Assembly (NCBI GenBank): GCA_030645575.1
Contig: JAUSMJ010000045.1
Coordinates: 1-64,000 of the forward strand
Direction: 5' to 3'
Length of the DNA: 64,000 nucleotides
DNA from: Caulobacter sp.
GTDB taxonomy: Bacteria; Pseudomonadota; Alphaproteobacteria; Caulobacterales; Caulobacteraceae
Shown: positions 46,667-57,170 of the stretch, piece after piece
How positions within the stretch are numbered: position 1 is the stretch's first letter
How the letters are laid out: every line of letters begins with the position of its first letter
Notes under the pieces: generated by a model
Told to the model about the DNA's origin: nothing
The model's input: only the letters and a program-made list of their open reading frames with translations
Database searches by the model: none
Made by a program: the position numbers and the translations under genes

Positions 46667-46916
46667 GGCGGCGCCTCGCGCGACGGTCGAAGTGGACGCT
46701 TATAACCCGAATGTGGGTTTCCGTCTCCACGCAGGCCACCCGCAACACCCGGCCGCCGTACTCCGGAATGGCCCGGAAACGCCGTTCGACCGTGGGATCA
46801 CCACGATCCGGCTCGACCCATTCAGGGTCGCGCACCGTCCGCTCCAGCTATTCGGCGGCAATCGACCGCTCGCGCATGCGGTCCGGCGCATGGTGCGTGA
46901 AGAGCAGCGGCTTCAT
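46659..46916 (-). pseudogene. DUF4258 gene interrupted by an amber codon
   Basis: Reading the minus strand from the ATG at 46916 gives KPLLFTHHAPDRMRERSIAA then E, then TAG at codon 23 (46848-46850), then LERTVRDPEWVEPDRGDPTV and onward in frame to a stop at 46661. The full 85-residue frame matches DUF4258. A single change of TGG (Trp) to TAG explains the break. The frame is otherwise intact, so inactivation looks recent. A downstream GTG restart is conceivable. Confidence 0.82.
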
Positions 46917-47072
46917 GCTGCATCTTGACGTGATTGCTTTATTAAAGCAACCGGAAATAGTAAACAGATGAGGCGCGGTCGCGGCGTCAGGGCTTTGCCC
47001 GCAAGGTCCCTAATCCCTCATCCGTCGGGCTCCGCCCGACACCTTCTCCCTCCGGGAGAAGGGCGTCAGGCC
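46917..47072. repeat. Intergenic hairpin repeats upstream of lepA's 3' end
   Basis: Two small palindromes, TCGGGCTCCGCCCGA and CTTCTCCCTCCGGGAGAAG, lie at about 47028-47068, a common intergenic repeat type. No gene is seen. Confidence 0.6.
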
Positions 47073-48878
47073 TCAATTATCGTCCATCTTCAGCGCGGCG
47101 ATGAACGCTTCCTGCGGGATCTCGACCTTGCCGAACTGGCGCATGCGTTTCTTGCCGGCCTTCTGCTTGTCGAGCAGCTTGCGCTTCCGCGAGGCGTCGC
47201 CGCCGTAGCATTTGGCCGTCACGTCCTTGCGCAGGGCGCGCACCGTTTCCCGCGCGATGATCCGGCCGCCGATGGCCGCCTGGATCGGGATGACGAACAT
47301 GTGCTGGGGGATCAGGTCCTTCATCTTCTCGACCATGCCCCGGCCGCGGCTCTCGGCGCGGTCGCGGTGGACCAGCATGGAGAGGGCGTCGACGGGCTCG
47401 GCGTTAACCAGGATGCTCATCTTGACCAGGTCGCCGGCGCGGTAGTCCTCGATCTGGTAGTCGAAGCTGGCGTAGCCCTTGGAGATGGATTTCAGCCGGT
47501 CGTAGAAGTCAAAGACGACCTCGTTCAGCGGCAGGTCGTAGACCAGCATGGCGCGGTTGCCGACGTAGCTGAGCTCGCGCTGCTGGCCGCGGCGGTCCTG
47601 GCACAGCTTGATCACCCCGCCCAGATAGTCGTCGGGGGTGAAGATGGTCGCCTTGATCCACGGCTCCTCGATGCTCTCGATGGCCATCGGGTCGGGCATG
47701 TCGGCCGGATTGTGCAGATCGACGTGGCTGCCGTCGCGCAGGTTGATCTTGTAGACCACGCTGGGCGCCGTCGCGATCAGGTCGAGGTCGAACTCACGGC
47801 TGAGGCGCTCCTGGATGATCTCCAGGTGCAGCAGGCCCAGGAAGCCGCAGCGGAAGCCGAAACCGAGCGCGGCGCTCGATTCCATCTCGTAGGTGAAGCT
47901 GCCGTCGTTGAGGCGCAGGCGGCCGACGGCCGCGCGCAGGTCCTCGAAGTCGGCCGCGTCGACCGGGAACAGGCCGCAGAAGACGACCGGCTGCACGTCC
48001 TTGAAGCCCGGCAGCGCCTGGGCGGTCGGCTTCTTTTCGTCGGTGATGGTGTCGCCGACGGCGGCGTCGGCCACCTCCTTGATCTGGGCGGTGATGAAGC
48101 CGATCTCGCCGGGACCGAGGCTGTCGACCGGGGTGTTCTTGGGCTTGAACACCCCGACGCGGTCGATCAGGTGGGTCGAGCCGTGCTGCATCATCTTGAT
48201 GCGCTGGCCCGCGCGCAGGCTGCCGTCGATCACCCGCACCAGCACGACCACGCCGAGATAGGCGTCGTACCAGGCATCGACGAGCAGGGCCTTGAGCGGC
48301 GCGTCCGCGTCGCCCCTGGGCGGCGGCAGGCGGGTGACGATGGCCTCCAGCACGTCGTGGATGCCGACGCCGGACTTGGCGCTGCAGAGGACGGCGTCGC
48401 TGGCGTCCAGGCCGATCAGGTCCTCGATCTGGGCGCGCACGCGCTCGGGCTCGGCGGCCGGCAGGTCGATCTTGTTGAGGACCGGGACGATCTCGTGGTT
48501 GTTGTCGATGGCCGAATAGACATTGGCCAGCGTCTGGGCCTCGACGCCCTGGGAGGCGTCGACGACGAGGATCGAGCCCTCGCAGGCGGCCAGCGAGCGG
48601 CTGACCTCATAGGCGAAGTCGACGTGGCCGGGCGTGTCCATCAGGTTCAGGACATAGGTCTCGCCGTCGTCGGCGCGGTATTCCAGGCGCACGGTCTGGG
48701 CCTTGATGGTGATGCCGCGCTCCTTCTCGATCTCCATCGAGTCGAGCACCTGGGCGGTCATCTCCCGCGCGGTCAGCCCGCCGGTCTCCTGGATCAGCCG
48801 GTCCGACAGCGTCGACTTGCCGTGGTCGATGTGGGCTACGATCGAGAAATTGCGGATATGGGACAAAGAGGTCGTCAT
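47073..48878 (-). CDS. lepA: Elongation factor 4 (LepA)
   Basis: A 601-residue translational GTPase that acts on stalled ribosomes. The G domain has [34 protein letters not shown] and NKIDLP. The LepA-specific C-terminal domain ends [17 protein letters not shown]. Length matches E. coli LepA. The ATG at 48878 begins the conserved [16 protein letters not shown]; the frame opens further upstream but that part is not conserved-looking. It is divergent from the efflux pair. Confidence 0.97.
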   Translation of the reverse strand: MTTSLSHIRNFSIVAHIDHGKSTLSDRLIQETGGLTAREMTAQVLDSMEIEKERGITIKAQTVRLEYRADDGETYVLNLMDTPGHVDFAYEVSRSLAACEGSILVVDASQGVEAQTLANVYSAIDNNHEIVPVLNKIDLPAAEPERVRAQIEDLIGLDASDAVLCSAKSGVGIHDVLEAIVTRLPPPRGDADAPLKALLVDAWYDAYLGVVVLVRVIDGSLRAGQRIKMMQHGSTHLIDRVGVFKPKNTPVDSLGPGEIGFITAQIKEVADAAVGDTITDEKKPTAQALPGFKDVQPVVFCGLFPVDAADFEDLRAAVGRLRLNDGSFTYEMESSAALGFGFRCGFLGLLHLEIIQERLSREFDLDLIATAPSVVYKINLRDGSHVDLHNPADMPDPMAIESIEEPWIKATIFTPDDYLGGVIKLCQDRRGQQRELSYVGNRAMLVYDLPLNEVVFDFYDRLKSISKGYASFDYQIEDYRAGDLVKMSILVNAEPVDALSMLVHRDRAESRGRGMVEKMKDLIPQHMFVIPIQAAIGGRIIARETVRALRKDVTAKCYGGDASRKRKLLDKQKAGKKRMRQFGKVEIPQEAFIAALKMDDN

Positions 48879-49044
48879 GGTGCGTGCGTCTAGCACATTG
48901 CCGCGCCAACGCGAGGGCCGGGGGCCACTGGCGGCCGGAAACCGCCATTTCGCACTTGCGAAGAACGCTGTCGGACATAGATAGCAGGGGACGTTCGCCG
49001 ACCGCCGACGGGCGCCGGATGGCACGGCTCAAGGGGACGACCTG

Positions 49045-50130
49045 GTGGGACACAGAACTGAACGGCCCGGCCGGCGCATGGCGCTTCTCGCGGTCGCCGT
49101 GCTGGCCCTCGCCGGCTGCGACAAGGCGAAGGAAACGCCCAAAGGCCCGCAGGCCAGCCAGACCGTCACGGTGCAGCCGGTGGCGGTGGTCAATGTGGCG
49201 CGGCGGGTGACCGCCAGCGGCGACATTGTCGCCTGGAACGAGGTCGTGGTCGGCGCCGAGACCGGCGGCCTGACCGCCGTGCGCGTGCTGGTCGACGAGG
49301 GCGCCTGGGTGCGCCAGGGTCAGCCGCTGCTGCGGATGAACGACGACCTGCTGCGCGCCCAGGTCCGCCAGCAGGAGGCCAGTCTGGCCGCCGCCCGGGC
49401 CAGCCTGGCCCAGGCCGAGGCGGCTCTGGCCCGGGCGCGGGAGCTGCGCGACCGCGGCTATCTGGCCCAGGCCGGTCTCGACACGGCGATCGCCAACCAG
49501 GCCACCGCCGCCGCCCAGGTTCAGGCCGCCGAGGCGGCGCTGTCGGAAATCCGCACCCGGCTGGGCCAGACCGTGGTCCGCGCGCCAGTCTCGGGCCTGG
49601 TCGCCTCGCGCAAGGTCGTGCAGGGCCAGATCGTCGGCGCCGGCGCCGAGCTGTTCCGCATCGTCCGCGATGGCCGGCTGGAGCTCAACGCCGAGGTGCC
49701 CGAGACGCAGCTGGCCCAGGTGCGGGCCGGCATGCCGGCGACGGTCGCCTCCGACCAGCTGGGCGAGGTGCGCGGAACGGTGCGGATCATCACCTCCCAG
49801 GTCGATGTGCAGAGCCGGGTCGGGGTGGCGCGCATCGCGCTGTCGACCGCCGGCGGCTTCCGCCCGGGGATGTTCGCGCGCGGCGTGATCAATGTCGGCG
49901 ACCAGCCGGCGCTGACCGCGCCGGCGCTGGCCGTGGTCTATCGCGACAACAAGCCGGGCGTGTTCGTGCTGGGGGCCCAGTCGGTGGTCCGTTTCCGGCC
50001 GATCGTGATCGGCGCGCGCACCAAGGACATGGTCGAGGTGGCCGAGGGGCTGACGGCCGGCGAGCGGATCGTCGTCCAGGGCGCGGGCTTCCTCGCCGAC
50101 GGCGACCGCGTCCGCGTCGTGGCGCGGTAG
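49045..50130 (+). CDS. RND efflux periplasmic adaptor lipoprotein
   Basis: A 361-residue membrane-fusion protein linking an RND pump to an outer-membrane channel. The lipobox is LAGC with C25. A lipoyl-like domain and a coiled-coil hairpin (about 90-150, rich in QAEAALARARELRD) follow, then beta-barrel parts. AAGGGGA before the GTG supports this start. The pump gene follows 6 bp later. No TolC-like gene is in the window. Confidence 0.93.
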   Translation: MGHRTERPGRRMALLAVAVLALAGCDKAKETPKGPQASQTVTVQPVAVVNVARRVTASGDIVAWNEVVVGAETGGLTAVRVLVDEGAWVRQGQPLLRMNDDLLRAQVRQQEASLAAARASLAQAEAALARARELRDRGYLAQAGLDTAIANQATAAAQVQAAEAALSEIRTRLGQTVVRAPVSGLVASRKVVQGQIVGAGAELFRIVRDGRLELNAEVPETQLAQVRAGMPATVASDQLGEVRGTVRIITSQVDVQSRVGVARIALSTAGGFRPGMFARGVINVGDQPALTAPALAVVYRDNKPGVFVLGAQSVVRFRPIVIGARTKDMVEVAEGLTAGERIVVQGAGFLADGDRVRVVAR

Positions 50131-50136
50131 CGGGCC

Positions 50137-53100
50137 ATGCGCAACATCTCCTCCTGGTCGATCCGCAATCCCATTCCGGTCATCATGCTGTTCATCATGC
50201 TGACGCTGGCCGGCTCCGCCGGTTTCAGCGCCATGCGGATCAACAACAATCCCGACATCGACTTCCCGCTGATCTACGTCAACGCCGGCCGTCCCGGGGC
50301 GGCGCCGACCGAGATGGAGACCCAGGTCACCCGGCTGATCGAGGACAAGATCGCGGGCCTGAGCGGCGTGCGCCACATGCGCTCGACGGTGACCGACGGC
50401 GTGTCGGTGACGGTCATCGAGTTCGAGCTATCGACGGACGTCGAGCGCGCCACCAACGATGTGCGCAACGCCATGGGCGGCCTGATGGGCAACCTGCCCC
50501 AGGACATGCAGGAACCGATCGTCCAGCGCATCGACATCACCGGCGATCCGCTGATCACCTGGGTGGTCCGGTCCGGTTCGATGACGCCCGAGCAGCTGTC
50601 GTGGTTCGTCGATAACGAGGTCAGCCGCGCGCTGCTGGCCGTTCCGGGGGTCGGCGAGGTCAACCGGCTGGGCGGGGTCGATCGCGAGATCCGCATCGAC
50701 CTGGATCCCGACCGTCTGGCCTCGTTTGGCGTCACCGCCGCGACGGTCAGCCAGGCGCTGGTCAATGTGAACAACGACATGCCCGGCGGGCGGGTGACGG
50801 TGAACGGCTCCGAACGCTCGATCCGCACCCTGGGCGCGGCGCGGTCGGTGCAGGAACTGGCCGACATGCGCGTGCCGGTGGGCGGCGCCAGCGTGCGGCT
50901 GGGCGATCTGGGTCGCATCCAGGACGGCTGGACCGAACCCCGGTCCCGCGCCCGCTACGACGGCCAGGAGGTGATCACCTTCAACTTCCTGCGCTCGCGC
51001 GAAGCCAGCGAGGTGAAGACCGCCGAACGGGTTCGCGCCGAAATCGCCAAGATCGACGCGGCCCATCCGGAACTTCGGATCGAACAGGTCAACGCGTTCG
51101 TCGAGTTCGCCGAGGAGAGCTACATCGCCTCGCTGGAGGCCGTCGGCCTGGGCGCGTTGCTGGCGGTCATCGTGGTGTGGCTGTTCCTGCGCGACTGGCG
51201 CGCGACCCTGATCGCGGCGGTGGCCATGCCGCTGTCGCTGATCCCGACCTTCGCGGTGCTCGAGCCGCTCGGCCAGTCGCTCAACATGATCACCCTGCTG
51301 GCCCTGTCGCTGACCATCGGCATCCTGGTCGATGACGCCATCGTCGAGATCGAGAACATCGTCCGGCACATGCGGGGCGGCAAGGCGCCCTATCCGGCGG
51401 CGATGGAGGCGGCCGACGAGATCGGCCTGGCCGTCGTGGCGACGACCCTGACCATCGTAGCCGTGTTCGCCCCGGTCGGCTTCATGCCCGGGATCATCGG
51501 CCAGTTCTTCAAGGCCTTCGCCCTGGCCGCCTGCGTCTCGGTGCTGTTCTCGCTGGTCGTGGCCCGGACCCTGACGCCGCTGATGGGCGCCTATCTGCTC
51601 AAGCACAAGCCGCACGAGGACGCCGATCCGCCGTGGATGACCTGGTACCTGGGCCTGCTCGGCTGGGCGCTGAAGAACCGCTGGAAGGTCTTCGCCATGG
51701 GCGCGGTAGTGTTCGTCCTGACCGCCATGGTCACGCCGCTCGTGCCCGTCGAGGTGCAGCCGGCCGTCGATTTCAGCCGCGCCACCTTCTCGGTCGAGCT
51801 GCCGCCCGGATCGACGCTGAACCAGACCGACGAGGTGGTCGCCCGCGTGACCCGCGAACTGCGCAAACGGCCGGAGGTCACCAACGTCTACGCCTCGGTC
51901 GGCGGCAGCGAAGTCAATTCGGCCACCGTCACGGCCGAGCTGGTGGACAAGGGCGAGCGCGAGCTGACCCAGCAGCAGTTTGTCCGCGAGATGGTTGATC
52001 AGATGGTGACCGTGCCCGGCGCGCGCATCGGCGTGCCCTCGCAGCTCGGCGGTGGTCCCACGGACGGCAGCGTCTATTCCTTCTCCATCCTCAGCGACGA
52101 CGGGGCCAAGCTCGAGGCGGCCGCGCGGGCCATCGAGAGCCAGATGCGCGGCGTCAAGGGCCTGGCCAATGTGGTCAACACCGCCGCCATCGCCCGGCCG
52201 GAAATCCTGATCACGCCGCGGCCCGACGAAGCCGCGCGCCTCGGCGTCTCGGCCGGGGTGCTGTCGCAGGCGATCCGCGTGGCCACCATCGGCGACATCG
52301 ACCAGCTGCTGCCCAAGTACAACCTCGGCGACCGGCAGGTGCCGATCCGCCTGCGGCTCAGCGAGGACGGCCGCGAGGATATCGCCGTGCTGGAGAACCT
52401 GCGAGTGCCGACGGTCTCCGGCGGCTCGGTTCCCCTCAGCGCGGTGGCCGCCATCTCCTACGGCGCCGGGCCCTCGCAGATCAGCCGCCAGGACCGGTCG
52501 CGGATCGCCACCATCACCGCCGAGCTGAGCGGCGTCACGTCCGGCGAGGCGTCGCTGGCCGTCCAGCAGCTGCCGTCGGTCAAGACCCTGCCCGATGGGG
52601 TCCGCCAGGCTCATTCGGGCGACGCGCAGTTCATCCAGGAGATGGTCGGCGGCTTCGCGGGCGCCTTCATCACCGGCCTGCTGCTGATGTACGCGGTGCT
52701 GGCGCTGCTGTTCAAAAGCTTCACCCACCCGGTGACCATCATGGCCGCCCTGCCGCTGGCCATCGGCGGCGCCTTTGTCGGGCTGCTGCTGATGGGCAGC
52801 ACCTTCTCGATCGCCTCGCTGATCGGCGTCCTGATGTTGATGGGCATCGCGGCGAAGAACTCGATCCTGCTGGTCGAGTACGCGCTGGAGGCCATCAAGG
52901 GCGGGATGAGCCGCCACGAGGCGCTGATGGACGCCGCCCACAAGCGGGCCCGGCCGATCCTGATGACCACCGTGGCCATGGGCGCGGGCATGGCGCCCAC
53001 GGCGCTGGGCTGGGGGGCCGACGTGGAGTTCCGCCAGCCGATGGCCGTGGCGGTCGTCGGCGGCCTGATCACCTCGACCCTGCTGTCGCTGCTGTACATC

Positions 53101-53238
53101 CCCGCGATCTTCACGATCATCGACGACGTCCGGGGTTGGGGCCATCGCCGGCTCGACCGGATGTTCGCCGGCCAGAAGGTTCTCAAGCCATCGGTAAGAC
53201 CGGGGTCGGAGGCCGTCGAAACCGACGGACCGGGTTAA
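50137..53238 (+). CDS. RND (AcrB-like) efflux permease
   Basis: A 1033-residue inner-membrane proton-driven exporter. The N-terminal helix [19 protein letters not shown] starts the first half. TM4 carries the proton-relay acids in [16 protein letters not shown]. The second half repeats the fold, with [22 protein letters not shown] and [17 protein letters not shown]. The small-molecule specificity cannot be read. It forms an operon with the upstream adaptor. Confidence 0.95.
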   Translation: MRNISSWSIRNPIPVIMLFIMLTLAGSAGFSAMRINNNPDIDFPLIYVNAGRPGAAPTEMETQVTRLIEDKIAGLSGVRHMRSTVTDGVSVTVIEFELSTDVERATNDVRNAMGGLMGNLPQDMQEPIVQRIDITGDPLITWVVRSGSMTPEQLSWFVDNEVSRALLAVPGVGEVNRLGGVDREIRIDLDPDRLASFGVTAATVSQALVNVNNDMPGGRVTVNGSERSIRTLGAARSVQELADMRVPVGGASVRLGDLGRIQDGWTEPRSRARYDGQEVITFNFLRSREASEVKTAERVRAEIAKIDAAHPELRIEQVNAFVEFAEESYIASLEAVGLGALLAVIVVWLFLRDWRATLIAAVAMPLSLIPTFAVLEPLGQSLNMITLLALSLTIGILVDDAIVEIENIVRHMRGGKAPYPAAMEAADEIGLAVVATTLTIVAVFAPVGFMPGIIGQFFKAFALAACVSVLFSLVVARTLTPLMGAYLLKHKPHEDADPPWMTWYLGLLGWALKNRWKVFAMGAVVFVLTAMVTPLVPVEVQPAVDFSRATFSVELPPGSTLNQTDEVVARVTRELRKRPEVTNVYASVGGSEVNSATVTAELVDKGERELTQQQFVREMVDQMVTVPGARIGVPSQLGGGPTDGSVYSFSILSDDGAKLEAAARAIESQMRGVKGLANVVNTAAIARPEILITPRPDEAARLGVSAGVLSQAIRVATIGDIDQLLPKYNLGDRQVPIRLRLSEDGREDIAVLENLRVPTVSGGSVPLSAVAAISYGAGPSQISRQDRSRIATITAELSGVTSGEASLAVQQLPSVKTLPDGVRQAHSGDAQFIQEMVGGFAGAFITGLLLMYAVLALLFKSFTHPVTIMAALPLAIGGAFVGLLLMGSTFSIASLIGVLMLMGIAAKNSILLVEYALEAIKGGMSRHEALMDAAHKRARPILMTTVAMGAGMAPTALGWGADVEFRQPMAVAVVGGLITSTLLSLLYIPAIFTIIDDVRGWGHRRLDRMFAGQKVLKPSVRPGSEAVETDGPG

Positions 53239-53321
53239 CCTCGCGATAACTTTCGCGCCCCAAACCCGTCGTATTGGAATGGGACCCTGACCGGGCTTCC
53301 AATCGACTCGGAGTCACGCCC

Positions 53322-53912
53322 ATGGACCGCCGCACGCTCATCCTCTCCGGACTCGCCGCCGGTGTCGGAGGGATCGCCACGGGCGCCCCCGCGTTCGCCC
53401 AGCGCAGCGACGACCCGGCCGACGGCCCGCGCACCTACAGCGCCGACGAGATCGTCGGCGCCACGTCCGACTTCCTGGGCGTGACGGCCGAGGCCGCGGG
53501 CGCGGCCATCGAACGCATCTTCCGCGAAAACGGCCGGCCCACGGCCTACATCGCCGGCGAGGAAGGCTCGGCGGCGATCACCATCGGGGCCCGCTACGGC
53601 CGCGGCATGATGTACATGAAGGAACAGCCGACCCAGGAAGTGTTCTGGCAGGGGCCGTCGATCGGCTTCGACGTCGGCGGCAACGCCAGCCGGGTGTTCA
53701 CCCTGTGCTACAATCTGCACTACCCGGACATGATCTATCGCCGGTTCCCCGGGGTGGAGGGTTCAGCCTACTTCATCGCCGGCCTCGGCGTGAACTACCA
53801 GCGCGCCGACGGCATCACCCTGGCCCCCATCCGCGCCGGCGTCGGCCTGCGGCTGGGCGCCAACGTCGGCTATCTGTCGTACAGTCGCAAACGCCACTAC
53901 ATCCCGTTCTAG
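53322..53912 (+). CDS. eipA: EipA-family envelope protein (DUF1134)
   Basis: A 196-residue secreted protein. A signal peptide (RRTLILSGLAAGVGG...APAFA) is cleaved near AQR. The DUF1134 body has YSADEIVGATSDFLGVTAEA, GPSIGFDVGGNASRVFTLCY and GVNYQRADGITLAPIRAGVG. In Brucella and Caulobacter, EipA is needed for cell-envelope integrity. The ATG at 53322 was chosen so the signal peptide is complete. It stands alone. Confidence 0.9.
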   Translation: MDRRTLILSGLAAGVGGIATGAPAFAQRSDDPADGPRTYSADEIVGATSDFLGVTAEAAGAAIERIFRENGRPTAYIAGEEGSAAITIGARYGRGMMYMKEQPTQEVFWQGPSIGFDVGGNASRVFTLCYNLHYPDMIYRRFPGVEGSAYFIAGLGVNYQRADGITLAPIRAGVGLRLGANVGYLSYSRKRHYIPF

Positions 53913-53950
53913 GGAAGTCTGGCCGTTGGTCCGCGGGTAGGTGGACCTGG

Positions 53951-55210
53951 TCAGCCGGCGCCGAGCGCGTCCGCCTCGTCGTCCGGACGGTGCAGCACGG
54001 CGGCCACGGCCAGGTCGCCGGTGACGTTGCCGATGGTGCGGAAGATGTCTGGCGCCACCTCCACCGCCAGCAGGATCGGCAGCAGATCGACGGGCACGCC
54101 CAGGGCGATGCAGATCGGCACGATGCTGGCCATGAAGGACACCTGGCCCGGCAGGCCGACCGAACCGACACTGATGGCCCAGGCGATGAACACCGCCCCG
54201 ATCATCTGCGGCATGCCGGGATGAACGCCGTAGATGTGGGCGCAGAAGAAGGCCACCGAGAGGTTGGCCGTCGGGCCGGTCAGGCGGAACACCGCCACGG
54301 CCAGGGGCAGCACCAGGCCCGTGACCCGCGGCGGTATCTTCAGGTCGTCCTGGGCCCGCTCCAGCATGGCCGGCAGGCAGGCCAGCGACGACTGGGTGCT
54401 GAAGGCGAGCGCCTGAACCGGGGCGACGGCTCGCGCGAAGGCGCCCAGGGCCGGGCCGCGAGCCACGGCCACGACCAGATAAGGCAGGATGCTGATGCCG
54501 GCGGTGATCAGCGAGACGATGACCACATACTGCAGGATCGCGCCGGCGGCTCCCAGACCCGCCCGCAAACCGACGCCGAGGCTGAGGGCGAAGACCCCCA
54601 GCGGCGCGGCCCACAGAACCCAGCGGACGATGACGATCATCGTGTCGGCGACGGCGCCGAACAGGTCCGTCACGACGACCTTGCGCGCCGGCGACAGGCG
54701 CGTCGCCGCCAGGCCGAAGAACATCCCGAACACCACCAGCGGCAGCATGGCCCCCTCGGCGGCGGCCTGGACGGGGTTGGAGGGAGCGATCGATTTCAGC
54801 CAGTCGGCCAGGCTGGCGACAGGCACCTGGGCCAGGTCCACCCCGCCCGCGCCGGCGCGCAGGGCGGCCGCGCCGTCCGCACTGACCGGCCACAGCGCCA
54901 GAAATCCCTGCGCCGCCAGGGTGCCGTAGATCGCCGCGACCAGCATGCCCACCGAGAACAGTACGATGGCCCGCGCCGCCAGCTTGCCGGTGGCCGCCGC
55001 GTCGGCCACCGAGACGATGCCGGTGACCAGCAGGCAGAACACCAGCGGTACGATGGTCATCCGCAGAAGGTTCAGCCACAGGCCCCCGACCGCCTCGACG
55101 GCGCCGGCCGCGCCGGTCAGGGCGTCATTGTCGATCGCCCCGCAGGCGGCGCCGAGCCCCAGCCCAAGGGCAAGGGCGACGAGCACGCGCGCGGCAAGTG
55201 AACGGAACAT
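53951..55210 (-). CDS. Dicarboxylate/amino acid:cation symporter
   Basis: A 419-residue SDF-family (GltP/DctA-like) symporter that takes up dicarboxylates or acidic amino acids with Na+ or H+. About eight hydrophobic helices and two re-entrant hairpins are visible. Key motifs are AFSTQSSLACLPAML (the serine-rich hairpin) and GPTANLSVAFF. SVGSVGLPGQVSFMASI follows near the C-terminus. It is monocistronic. Substrate choice is unknown. Confidence 0.9.
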   Translation of the reverse strand: MFRSLAARVLVALALGLGLGAACGAIDNDALTGAAGAVEAVGGLWLNLLRMTIVPLVFCLLVTGIVSVADAAATGKLAARAIVLFSVGMLVAAIYGTLAAQGFLALWPVSADGAAALRAGAGGVDLAQVPVASLADWLKSIAPSNPVQAAAEGAMLPLVVFGMFFGLAATRLSPARKVVVTDLFGAVADTMIVIVRWVLWAAPLGVFALSLGVGLRAGLGAAGAILQYVVIVSLITAGISILPYLVVAVARGPALGAFARAVAPVQALAFSTQSSLACLPAMLERAQDDLKIPPRVTGLVLPLAVAVFRLTGPTANLSVAFFCAHIYGVHPGMPQMIGAVFIAWAISVGSVGLPGQVSFMASIVPICIALGVPVDLLPILLAVEVAPDIFRTIGNVTGDLAVAAVLHRPDDEADALGAG

Positions 55211-55314
55211 GGTCTGGCCCCCGATTTCTCCGCGATCCTAGAAGGCGGGCCGGGATTTGGAAGGGGCTGTTCGAGTGATTGCCCGAGTGCTTCGGCGCGC
55301 CTTAGGCTGGTGTC

Positions 55315-55977
55315 ATGCAACAGATTCCCGACCTCCCCCGCCCGCTGCTCGACGACGAGACCATCACCGGCCGCGCTATCGACCTGGAACAGGCCAACCT
55401 GCTGCGCCACGGCGGGGATCTGTGGCGCGCGATCGGCTCGCGCGACGAGCTGTGGGGCGGCATCCCGTCGGGGCCGTTCGCGACCGAGGCCGACTTCTAT
55501 CACTGGCTGGGCGGACGGCTGGGCCGTGACGACCAGCGCGCCTTCGCCATCATCGACAAGACCGGCGACAGGCGCGTCGCGGTCGGACTGTTCTTCCTGC
55601 TGCAACTCAAGCCGGACATGGGAACCACCGAGCTGGGCCTTGTCTATGGCCCGACCCTGATGCGCACCGTGGCGGGGACGGAAGCCGCCTATCGGCTGAT
55701 CCAGTACGTCATGGGGACCAGCGGTTATCGCCGGCTGGAATGGCGCTGCGGTCCCGACAACCTGGCCTCGGTGCGGGCGGCGTCGCGCTACGGCTTCACC
55801 TACGAGGGCACGCTGCGCCAGACCTACTGGCTCAAGGGCCATAACTGGGACACGCGGATCTATTCGATCCTCGACAGCGAATGGCCGGCCGTCGGCGCGC
55901 GGTTCGAGGCCTGGCTGGCGCCGGAGAACTTCGACACGGAAGGCCGGCAGGTCCGGGCGCTGGGCGAGATCAGCTGA
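55315..55977 (+). CDS. GNAT-family N-acetyltransferase (RimJ/RimL-like)
   Basis: A 220-residue acetyltransferase. The acetyl-CoA fold is seen in the strand VGLFFLLQLKPDMGTTELGL and in RRLEWRCGPDNLASVRAASR followed by YGFTYEGTLRQTY. This is the RimJ/RimL group that modifies protein N-termini or small amines. The last 8 bp overlap the convergent HAD gene. Target unknown. Confidence 0.88.
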   Translation: MQQIPDLPRPLLDDETITGRAIDLEQANLLRHGGDLWRAIGSRDELWGGIPSGPFATEADFYHWLGGRLGRDDQRAFAIIDKTGDRRVAVGLFFLLQLKPDMGTTELGLVYGPTLMRTVAGTEAAYRLIQYVMGTSGYRRLEWRCGPDNLASVRAASRYGFTYEGTLRQTYWLKGHNWDTRIYSILDSEWPAVGARFEAWLAPENFDTEGRQVRALGEIS

Positions 55978-56647
55978 AGGCGGCGAACAGCGCCGCCGCC
56001 TCGTCCCAGTGGCCGACCAGGCGATGCGCGCCGGCCTCGATCAGCCGGTCCGCCGCCGCGCCGTCCATGTGACCGCCACCGGCGAAGGCCCAGACGGTCA
56101 TGCCCGCCGCCCTGGCCGAGGTCACGCCGTTGACGCTGTCCTCGATGGCCAGACATCCATCCGGCTCGACGGCCAGCGCCCCGGCCGCATGCAGGAAGAT
56201 GTCCGGGTGCGGCTTGGCCCGGGCCACCAGATCGGCGGAATAGACGTGCGGGTCAAAGGCCGGCAGCAGGCCGGTCAGGCGCAGCTTCTCGCGCAGGAAC
56301 GCGGCGCCCGACGAACTGGCCACGGCCTTGGGCAGGGACAGCGCCGCCACGGCTGCGCCGCAGCCGGCCACCTCGGTCAGGCGGGTCTGGCAAGCCGCCC
56401 AGCGCTCGTCCCGCGCCCGGCGCAGGAAGTCCATCGGCAGTGGGCCGCCGGTCCGCTCGCGACAATCGAGGTCGAGCGCCGCATGGTAGGCCGTGTCGTT
56501 CAGGCCGAGAAAGCGGTGATGGTAGACGTCGGGCTCATAGACGAGGCCGCATTCGGCCAGCAGGACGATCTCGACCTCGATGGCGAGAATCTCGGAGTCC
56601 ACCAGGACCCCGTCGCAGTCGAAGATCACGGCGGCCGGCGTTCGCAT
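55970..56647 (-). CDS. HAD-superfamily hydrolase
   Basis: A 225-residue phosphatase of the beta-phosphoglucomutase/phosphoglycolate-phosphatase group. Motif I is VIFDCDGVLVDSE, motif II is AVASSSGAAF, the lysine and acidic motif III-IV is ARAKPHPDIFLHAAG then CLAIEDSVNGVTSARAAGM. A helical cap lies between. The ATG at 56647 begins just before motif I. The substrate is unknown. Confidence 0.9.
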   Translation of the reverse strand: MRTPAAVIFDCDGVLVDSEILAIEVEIVLLAECGLVYEPDVYHHRFLGLNDTAYHAALDLDCRERTGGPLPMDFLRRARDERWAACQTRLTEVAGCGAAVAALSLPKAVASSSGAAFLREKLRLTGLLPAFDPHVYSADLVARAKPHPDIFLHAAGALAVEPDGCLAIEDSVNGVTSARAAGMTVWAFAGGGHMDGAAADRLIEAGAHRLVGHWDEAAALFAAFS

Positions 56648-56781
56648 GGTCCCGCATAACAAAAGGGCCTCCCGATGCGGAAGGCCTTTGTCGGTCAACT
56701 ATGGTTTCGTTCTGTACCGCTGTGCTCCGCCGGGCCGGCTGCGGGGGAGGAGTCAGGCCCGGCGGAGCTGTGCGGCGCGGA

Positions 56782-56901
56782 TCACAGGCCCGCGACGCCA
56801 ACGACGCCGAGGTTCACGGCGGCGAGGATGATGACCAGCGGAAGGACGGCGAGGGCCAGGCTGGCGAAGTTGCTGAACTGATGAACGAACTTGGTCGACA
56901 T
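56782..56901 (-). CDS. 39-residue membrane peptide
   Basis: A tiny protein with one strongly hydrophobic helix (FASLALAVLPLVIILAAVNL) after a short N-terminal MSTKFVHQF. A strong AAAGGGGA ribosome-binding site sits seven bases before the ATG, and the codon usage matches the genome, which supports a real gene. No homologous domain is known to me. It lies 134 bp upstream of the HAD gene on the same strand. It could be a regulatory or stress-related small protein. Confidence 0.65.
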   Translation of the reverse strand: MSTKFVHQFSNFASLALAVLPLVIILAAVNLGVVGVAGL

Positions 56902-57062
56902 GTTGAATTCCCCTTTGGATCGGTGTGGCGCGGAAGTCCGCGTCCGGTGATCAGGGGTATAGGCAGGTGTTCGTCCGAACACCCGTTAAGTGTGGGTCAT
57001 GACTTCGATTTAAGCATGTGACAGTAGTGTAAGGTGATTACATGGCTGTAATGGTCATGGAG

Positions 57063-57170
57063 AAGGGTCTAGGGGTTAGGGACTAGGGACTAGTCGAGCG
57101 AGGTGGCGGCGGCGGCGGCGGCCTACTAACCCCTAGCCCCTAACCCCTAGTCCCTACCCCCTAGACCCTT
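57063..57170. repeat. CCCTAA-type hairpin repeat, copy 2
   Basis: Left arm AAGGGTCTAGGGGTTAGGGA and so on pairs with a right arm of CTAACCCCTAGCCCCTAACC units, separated by a GGC-rich centre. It ends at the stop codon of the thioesterase gene, as copy 1 begins at the gcrA stop. The rest of the 56902-57160 gap has no gene. Confidence 0.8.

Noticed and set aside
50428-53145. 905-residue ORF opposite the RND pump
   Set aside because: Antisense shadow of a clear AcrB-family gene.
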